Shown piece by piece: positions 59,723-64,000 of a DNA stretch of 64,000 nt. This stretch comes from Bacteroidota bacterium (lineage in GTDB: Bacteria > Bacteroidota > Bacteroidia > Flavobacteriales > Schleiferiaceae): NCBI GenBank assembly GCA_016868755.1, contig VGFU01000002.1, forward strand, positions 1 through 64,000, read 5' to 3'. Each line of letters opens with the position of its first letter. Within the stretch, counting starts at the first letter, position 1. The notes beneath the pieces were generated by a model, which saw only the letters and a program-made list of their open reading frames with translations, made no database searches and was not told the DNA's origin. The position numbers and the translations under genes were made by a program.

Positions 59723-60322
59723 TCAGGCAATGCGGGCGTCGTAGGTTCCGCCCATGCTCGGCGCGTCACCCATCAGCCGTGCTATGCATGCTTTTTTGAC
59801 CATGTTGAACACGGCCATGTGCACGTCTTCTGCGACTTCCATGTCCATGGCGTCGGAGTGTATGCTTAGGTCGGCCATTTCTCGGAGTTTTCCGCCCTTG
59901 AAGCCCGTCATGCCGACAAGGGTGGCGCCGTGGTCCTTGGCGTAGTGGCCGGCTTTGAGCACGTTTAGGGAGTTTCCGCTGCCGCTAATCCCGATTACAA
60001 GGTCGCCCGGCTTGAGATAGTTTTTAAGGGGTTCGACAAAAATGTCGTCCCAACCAATGTCGTTGGCAATCGCCATCATGCTGGGAAGGTTGTCGTTCAG
60101 GCAGATCATTTTGAAGCGCTGATCGAGCCCGTAGGACGCCCCCTTAAGAAAGTCGCCCGCCGCGTGGCTGGCACTTGCTCCCGACCCGCCATTGCCCATG
60201 GTGAAAATTTGGGCACCCCGTGCGTGGGCATCAATAAAAAGTTGAACCAGGCGGTCGACGGCGGCCATGTCGAGCGCCTCAAGCGTTTGCGTCAGGAGTT
60301 GGCGGTATTCGGTCGGATTCAT
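59723..60322 (-). CDS. gmhA: Sedoheptulose-7-phosphate isomerase
   Basis: SIS-domain enzyme converting sedoheptulose 7-phosphate to D-glycero-D-manno-heptose 7-phosphate, the first step to heptose nucleotides. FTMGNGGSGASASHAAGDF and VIGISGSGNSLNVLKA bind the phosphate; AEDVHMAVFNMVKKACIARL closes the active site. Length 199 aa is typical. It is downstream of hddA and the hddC-gmhB fusion with short gaps, making the pathway one operon. Confidence 0.95.
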   Translation of the reverse strand: MNPTEYRQLLTQTLEALDMAAVDRLVQLFIDAHARGAQIFTMGNGGSGASASHAAGDFLKGASYGLDQRFKMICLNDNLPSMMAIANDIGWDDIFVEPLKNYLKPGDLVIGISGSGNSLNVLKAGHYAKDHGATLVGMTGFKGGKLREMADLSIHSDAMDMEVAEDVHMAVFNMVKKACIARLMGDAPSMGGTYDARIA

Positions 60323-60334
60323 AGTAAAACGGGT

Positions 60335-61333
60335 TTATCTCAGAAAGTTCGGTACTTCGTCGGAATAAATAATACGCGATCCCTCAAAATCCCACTGAAA
60401 TGGGAAGGGGCGCAGGTCGCTCAAGGCGTTGTCGATCTGCGTGTGGTCTTCGGGGCGGGCAACAAAGAGCATGAATCCGCCCCCACCGGCCCCCAAAAGC
60501 TTGCCGCCCAGGGCGCCCGCGCGAAGTCCGCGCTCGTAGGCATCTTGAATGCTGAGGTCGCTGATTCCGCTGGCGAGGCTCTGCTTGAGCTGCCAGTTTT
60601 CGTGCATCAGCCGGCCGCATTCCGCCCAATTGCTCTGGCCCAGGGCCACCGCCAAGGGGTCCACCAGGTCAACCATGTCGCGAAGAACCTCTTGCTTGCT
60701 GCGCGTGGCGCTTTCGCGGCTTTGCTCGGCCAATATGGCTGAAGCTGACCGCTGGTTGCCCAGGTAGTAGAGCCGAAGGTGTCGAAGCCAGCCCTCAGGG
60801 TCGGGAAGGACCACCGGCTCTACCGACACGCGTTCGTCGCCGTGAAACCTAAAAATGTTGAACCCACCAAAAGCGGCAGCGTACTGGTCTTGCTTTCCGA
60901 TGGGCTCGCCCAAGTCGCCGAGTTCTACGGCGCAGGCCTGCTCGGCCAACCACGCTTTGGTGGCTTCGTCAGAACGCCCAATGCGGGCCATGAGGTTGTG
61001 CAAGGTTCCGACGGTGAACGACGACGACGAGCCCATGCCGGTGCCCGCCGGCACGTCAGCGATGGAACTGATTTCGAGTCCGGTGCTCAATTGGAGCCGC
61101 GTGAGAATGGCCCGGAGTAGGGGGTGCTGAAGTTCCGCTACGCTCGAAACGGTTTCGGTACTCGAGTACTTGGTGCGGATTTGCCCGGCCTCGAAGTAGT
61201 CGTGGCTGCTGACATACAGGTACTTAGCGATGGTGCTCGAAAGGACCGCTCCGCCGTGCTCGCGGTAGTAGGCGGGCAGGTCAGAGCCTCCGCCGACGTA
61301 GGAGATGCGAAAGGGCGTACGGCTGATGATCAT
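60335..61333 (-). CDS. hddA: D-glycero-alpha-D-manno-heptose 7-phosphate kinase
   Basis: GHMP-family kinase adding the C1 phosphate to heptose 7-phosphate. The N-terminus SRTPFRISYVGGGSDLPAYY, the ATP loop DVPAGTGMGSSSSFTVG and the C-terminal LLGAGGGGFMLFVA are characteristic of HddA rather than galactokinases. Its ATG overlaps the stop codon of the upstream fusion gene. Confidence 0.94.
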   Translation of the reverse strand: MIISRTPFRISYVGGGSDLPAYYREHGGAVLSSTIAKYLYVSSHDYFEAGQIRTKYSSTETVSSVAELQHPLLRAILTRLQLSTGLEISSIADVPAGTGMGSSSSFTVGTLHNLMARIGRSDEATKAWLAEQACAVELGDLGEPIGKQDQYAAAFGGFNIFRFHGDERVSVEPVVLPDPEGWLRHLRLYYLGNQRSASAILAEQSRESATRSKQEVLRDMVDLVDPLAVALGQSNWAECGRLMHENWQLKQSLASGISDLSIQDAYERGLRAGALGGKLLGAGGGGFMLFVARPEDHTQIDNALSDLRPFPFQWDFEGSRIIYSDEVPNFLR

Positions 61334-62661
61334 TGGGGCGAAGTTCGGGACTTTTCTCGTTCCAAGATCCAGTCAACCGCGGCGCTCAAGTCGTCGACCT
61401 GCACGCTGGGTTGGACGGCGCTTGGCTTGAGGCCGTGGCCGGTGCGCACGCGGACCGTCGCGAGCACGCCCGCAGCATGGCCTGCCTCAATGTCGCGCGG
61501 CGAATCACCGACCATGTAGCTGGTGCTCAGGTCAATGTTAAAGCGCTCGGCGGCCTCAAGGAGCATGCCGGGTTTAGGCTTGCGGCAGCTGCACTCGATC
61601 TTGTAGGCGGGGTTTTCTTCGGGGAATCCGCCGTGCGGGTGGTGCGGACAGTAGTAAATCGCGTCAACCAAGGCACCGGCCTCTTCGGCCAATAAGCGTT
61701 CCATGCGTGCATGAATTCGGTCGACGCCGGCCTCGTCGGTCAGGTTGCGGGCGACCACGCTTTGGTTGGTGACGACGACAACAATAAAGGGGCTCTGGTT
61801 GAGCGCGTGAATGGCCTCTGCCGTCCCGGGAATGAGCTGAAGCTCATTGGGATGCTTGATGAGGTCGGAATCGACGTTGATCACCCCGTCACGGTCTAAA
61901 AAAACCGCGCGCTGCCGCTTACTCAGGTTGCGGGCCGCCACCTTGCCGCTGCGCAGCGCCACTTCGACCTGGGCAAGCCGCTCGGGTTTGCCCATGTCTT
62001 TAATGTACTCCGGAGTGGAGTAGGCGAACAGGCGGTGCTGCAGGGCCCAACGCGGAAAAAGATCGCGCCCGAAGTCGCTGGCTTCTCCGCGTGGAATAGC
62101 CGAAAGAAGCTGAGGTTCAATGAGGTAAAGTGCTGCGTTCACGGAGTTTCTAACCTCAAGGTTAGCCGAATGCGGCTTGCCGTGCACCGCGCGAACGCGG
62201 CCATGCGGGTCTGCTTCGACAAGGTCGCTGTCGTAGGGGTGGTCGTTGGGGTGAACGAGCAAGGTGGCGTCGGCCCCGTGGCGACGGTGAAACTCCTCCA
62301 TGCGGCCGAGGTCGACGTCGCTCAGTGTGTCGGCATAAAAAACCCAAAAAGGTGCGGACTTGAGTTCGCCGCTCAGTTCGGCCAGAGCCCCGGCGGTGCC
62401 GAGGGGTTCGGATTCTTCGTAGTAACTGATGTTCACGCCCCAGGCGGAACCGTCGCCAAAATGCGCCCGAAGTTGGTCCCCTCGGTACCCTAGCGTAAAA
62501 ATGAAGCGCCGAACACCCTGAGCCGCATAGGTGCGCACAAGGTGTTCGGCAATCGGAATGCCGTCCACCGGAACCATGGGCTTAGCTAGGTCGGGGAAGG
62601 CCGACGCGAGCCGGGTTCCCTTGCCGCCCGCCAACACGACTGCGGTGGAAACTCCGGTCAT
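61330..62661 (-). CDS. Fusion of heptose-1-phosphate guanylyltransferase (HddC) and heptose bisphosphatase (GmhB)
   Basis: Residues 1-240 are a sugar-nucleotidyl transferase (AVVLAGGKGTRL; ESEPLGTAGALAEL), equivalent to HddC. Residues 250-443 are a HAD phosphatase with Asp256 and Asp258 in FLDRDGVIN and the GmhB zinc-site segment YYCPHHPHGG...CSCRKPKPGM, followed by VGDSPRDIEAG. Together with HddA and GmhA it completes the route from sedoheptulose 7-phosphate to GDP-D-glycero-alpha-D-manno-heptose, a donor for surface polysaccharides. A six-base gap to trxA suggests the operon begins there. Confidence 0.93.
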   Translation of the reverse strand: MTGVSTAVVLAGGKGTRLASAFPDLAKPMVPVDGIPIAEHLVRTYAAQGVRRFIFTLGYRGDQLRAHFGDGSAWGVNISYYEESEPLGTAGALAELSGELKSAPFWVFYADTLSDVDLGRMEEFHRRHGADATLLVHPNDHPYDSDLVEADPHGRVRAVHGKPHSANLEVRNSVNAALYLIEPQLLSAIPRGEASDFGRDLFPRWALQHRLFAYSTPEYIKDMGKPERLAQVEVALRSGKVAARNLSKRQRAVFLDRDGVINVDSDLIKHPNELQLIPGTAEAIHALNQSPFIVVVVTNQSVVARNLTDEAGVDRIHARMERLLAEEAGALVDAIYYCPHHPHGGFPEENPAYKIECSCRKPKPGMLLEAAERFNIDLSTSYMVGDSPRDIEAGHAAGVLATVRVRTGHGLKPSAVQPSVQVDDLSAAVDWILEREKSRTSPQ

Positions 62662-62666
62662 GCGAA

Positions 62667-62984
62667 TTAGAGCTGGGCTTCGATTTTGGCCGCGAGCACG
62701 TTCTTGGGGGCTACGCCCACTTGCTTGTCGACGACTTGTCCGCCCTTGAATACCATCAGAGTGGGAATGTTGCGGATTCCGAACTGCGTAGCGAGGTCAC
62801 CCTCGGTGTCTACGTTCACTTTACCGACCACGGCACGACCTTCAAAATCGTCAGCGAGCTCTGAAACGATGGGGCCAACTACGCGGCAAGGGCCGCACCA
62901 TTCTGCCCAGAAGTCAACAAGCACGGGCTTGTCAGAGTTCAGTACGAGATCTTGGAAGTTTGACGTAGTAAATTCGAGTGCCAT
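62667..62984 (-). CDS. trxA: Thioredoxin
   Basis: Small disulfide-reducing protein. WCGPCRVVGPI is the active site, VDFWAEWCGPC precedes it and NIPTLMVFKGG holds the cis-proline; 105 aa. Candidate partner of the trxB product. It precedes the GDP-heptose genes by six bases. Confidence 0.97.
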   Translation of the reverse strand: MALEFTTSNFQDLVLNSDKPVLVDFWAEWCGPCRVVGPIVSELADDFEGRAVVGKVNVDTEGDLATQFGIRNIPTLMVFKGGQVVDKQVGVAPKNVLAAKIEAQL

Positions 62985-63003
62985 AGTATAAAAATTTGAG
63001 ACG

Positions 63004-63011
63004 CAAAGATA
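63004..63011 (-). promoter_or_regulatory. -7 box of trxA (TATCTTTG)
   Basis: Perfect TAnnTTTG on the minus strand, 19 nt before the trxA ATG. Confidence 0.6.
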
Positions 63012-63088
63012 CGAATTTCAGGAACCCCTTGTGGAACCTAAGGCACAAAAAAACCGCCTTACTGGTGCAACTGTTTCATGAAAATTTG

Positions 63089-63096
63089 CATCTTTG
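63089..63096 (+). promoter_or_regulatory. -7-like box of the Kazal lipoprotein (CATCTTTG)
   Basis: Differs from TAnnTTTG only at the first base and ends 4 nt before the ATG. Confidence 0.5.
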
Positions 63097-63100
63097 GAGT

Positions 63101-63316
63101 ATGAGAAACATCGTCCTTGCCACAATTTGCTTTTTAACCTTTTGGGGATGCGAAAAACCCGTAGACCCCGATTGTAAAGGAGAACGCAACACTGACTGCA
63201 TTTGTCCAAAAATCTACGCCCCTGTCTGCGGCTGCGACGGCGAAACCTACGGCAACAGCTGCGAGGCGGAGTGCGCTGGGGTCAAGTCGTGGACCCCGGG
63301 CGAGTGCGGCAACTAA
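63101..63316 (+). CDS. Kazal-domain lipoprotein
   Basis: A 71-aa lipoprotein (lipobox CFLTFWGC) whose mature part is a single Kazal-type protease-inhibitor fold: CICPKIYAPVCGCDGETYGN, then CEAECAGVKSW and a final GEC. The six-cysteine spacing fits the family; the C-P-K-I-Y-A-P-V-C region contains the reactive-site loop. Such domains protect cells from serine proteases, including the S9 and S8 enzymes of this cell. Frame open upstream but only this start has an export signal. Nothing similar adjacent. Confidence 0.9.
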   Translation: MRNIVLATICFLTFWGCEKPVDPDCKGERNTDCICPKIYAPVCGCDGETYGNSCEAECAGVKSWTPGECGN

Positions 63317-63354
63317 GCCAAGCGAACTTTATTGCGCCGTACAACGGAAGGAAA

Positions 63355-63384
63355 ACAAAAAAAGCCTGCATTACTGCAGGCCTT
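63355..63384 (-). terminator. Terminator of tRNA-Asp
   Basis: On the minus strand GCCTGCA pairs with TGCAGGC around GTAA, followed by a T-run; lies 11 bp after the tRNA. Confidence 0.9.
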
Positions 63385-63395
63385 TGATCTTCTAG

Positions 63396-63469
63396 CGGTG
63401 CGGACGGGGCTCGAACCCGCGACCCCCGGCGTGACAGGCCGGTATTCTAACCAACTGAACTACCGCACC
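63396..63469 (-). tRNA. tRNA-Asp (anticodon GTC)
   Basis: Minus-strand cloverleaf: acceptor GGTGCGG/CCGCACC, D-arm GTTCAGTTGGTTAGAAT, anticodon loop CTGTCAC (GTC), T-arm GCGGG-TTCGAGC-CCCGT. Discriminator G. No encoded CCA. Confidence 0.96.
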
Positions 63470-63493
63470 AGAAGGGCTGCAAATATAATGCGG

Positions 63494-64000
63494 TTACGCA
63501 GATTTCAAAATTCCCGCGGGCCTCATTTTACGAATCCAAAGCCAGGGCACCAAAATCGAAGGAGTAAAGCTCAGGAATACAAGAAAATAGAGTTGTGCAA
63601 AGCGTCCAAAACTCCATGAAACGGGCACCTCATTCACGTAGTAGGTCTCGGGATTTAGGGTGATCACGCCGGTTGCATCTTGAATTCCGAGCACGGCAAT
63701 GGCGACCACAATGCCCCACAAGGCCCCGCGAAGCAGCATGGGTACAAGCATTCCGGCCAACGCCACGGGCGCTTGGGATGCGGACCAACCCACCGCGCGC
63801 AGCAGGGCGAGGGCCCGCTGCTGCTCAAGGGAAAGGATGAGTAAGGTTCCGCCCAAATTCACCGCGCCCACCACGATTAAAACCACCGCGAGGATTGCCA
63901 CGTTGGCGTCAAACAAATCGAGCCACTGGTATAAGGCAGGCAGGTCATCTTGAGGACGGTATACTTCGAGCTGTACCGGGAGCTGGCTGCGTAGCGCCTC
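63494..64000 (-). CDS. FtsX-like ABC transporter permease, C-terminal part (cut by window end)
   Basis: Partial gene whose 5' end is beyond the window; the frame is open to the edge. The visible 168 residues contain three membrane helices with VGAVNLGGTLLILSLEQQRALALLRAVGWS, the signature of FtsX/LolC/LolE/MacB-type permeases, and end in a cytoplasmic WIRKMRPAGILKSA. Probably lipoprotein release or substrate export, but the missing N-terminus prevents a firm call. Confidence 0.88.
   Translation of the reverse strand, partial: EALRSQLPVQLEVYRPQDDLPALYQWLDLFDANVAILAVVLIVVGAVNLGGTLLILSLEQQRALALLRAVGWSASQAPVALAGMLVPMLLRGALWGIVVAIAVLGIQDATGVITLNPETYYVNEVPVSWSFGRFAQLYFLVFLSFTPSILVPWLWIRKMRPAGILKSA

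Noticed and set aside
1-64000. CRISPR array, insertion sequence or prophage
   Set aside because: No regularly spaced repeats, transposase, capsid, terminase or Cas motifs seen on either strand.

Overview
The window reads as a chromosomal segment of a GC-rich member of the Bacteroidota, probably close to Flavobacteriales. Evidence: a DNA polymerase III alpha subunit with a fused N-terminal proofreading exonuclease; the runs rpmB-rpmG-DUF4295-ftsY and folP-DUF1599-DoxX-ABC permease-tpiA-prmA; a small AMP nucleosidase; many lipoproteins and a TonB-dependent receptor; and promoters of the Bacteroidota type, with a -7 box resembling TAnnTTTG. There is no plasmid, phage, transposase, integrase or CRISPR array. 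Taxonomy below phylum is inference.

Layout. 1-5.2 kb: 3' part of RNase P RNA, a DEAD-box helicase with an RGG-rich tail, thioredoxin reductase, tRNA-Pro, then a strongly folded RNA of about 490 nt that I cannot assign to a family, and a NUDIX-like regulator. 5.3-11.6 kb: a peptide-scavenging pair (dipeptidyl peptidase IV plus POT transporter), a GlcD-type flavoenzyme, a GNAT acetyltransferase and a membrane zinc peptidase. 11.7-22.1 kb: envelope and core-metabolism operons (surE-lpxB-SpoIID-comEC, folP, DUF1599, a 37-aa membrane peptide, DoxX, ABC permease, tpiA, prmA). 22.2-31.9 kb: a 1478-aa envelope protein, then GH20 hexosaminidase, glycosylasparaginase, a compact GH2 mannosidase and CutC, which together look like an N-glycan breakdown locus. 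32-38.2 kb: tRNA-Arg followed by lower-GC lipoprotein genes, a TonB receptor, a YwaF-like membrane protein and three more lipoproteins.

38.3-45.9 kb: a DASS anion transporter, a chimeric YeeE/hydrolase ORF, rhodanese, DUF2805, photolyase, yaaA, a DUF486 pseudogene, a thioredoxin-fold protein and cinA. 46-58.5 kb: ribosomal proteins, ftsY, AMP nucleosidase, rimO, a GH53 galactanase, dnaE, a MORN protein, mnmA and a subtilase. 58.5-64 kb: a nitronate-monooxygenase-like enzyme, a shortened PhnA-like protein, a complete GDP-heptose pathway in three ORFs (gmhA, hddA, hddC-gmhB fusion), trxA, a Kazal-domain lipoprotein, tRNA-Asp and the end of an FtsX-like permease.

The best leads are the unassigned structured RNA at about 3.95-4.43 kb; recombination or decay scars (YeeE-hydrolase chimera, internally deleted PhnA, DUF486 pseudogene, shortened mannosidase); a short repeat-like insert between direct repeats in the glycosylasparaginase; and a recurring layout with the -7 box 3-5 nt before the start codon, which predicts leaderless mRNAs. 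All gene identities rest on motif recognition by eye; no database search was run.
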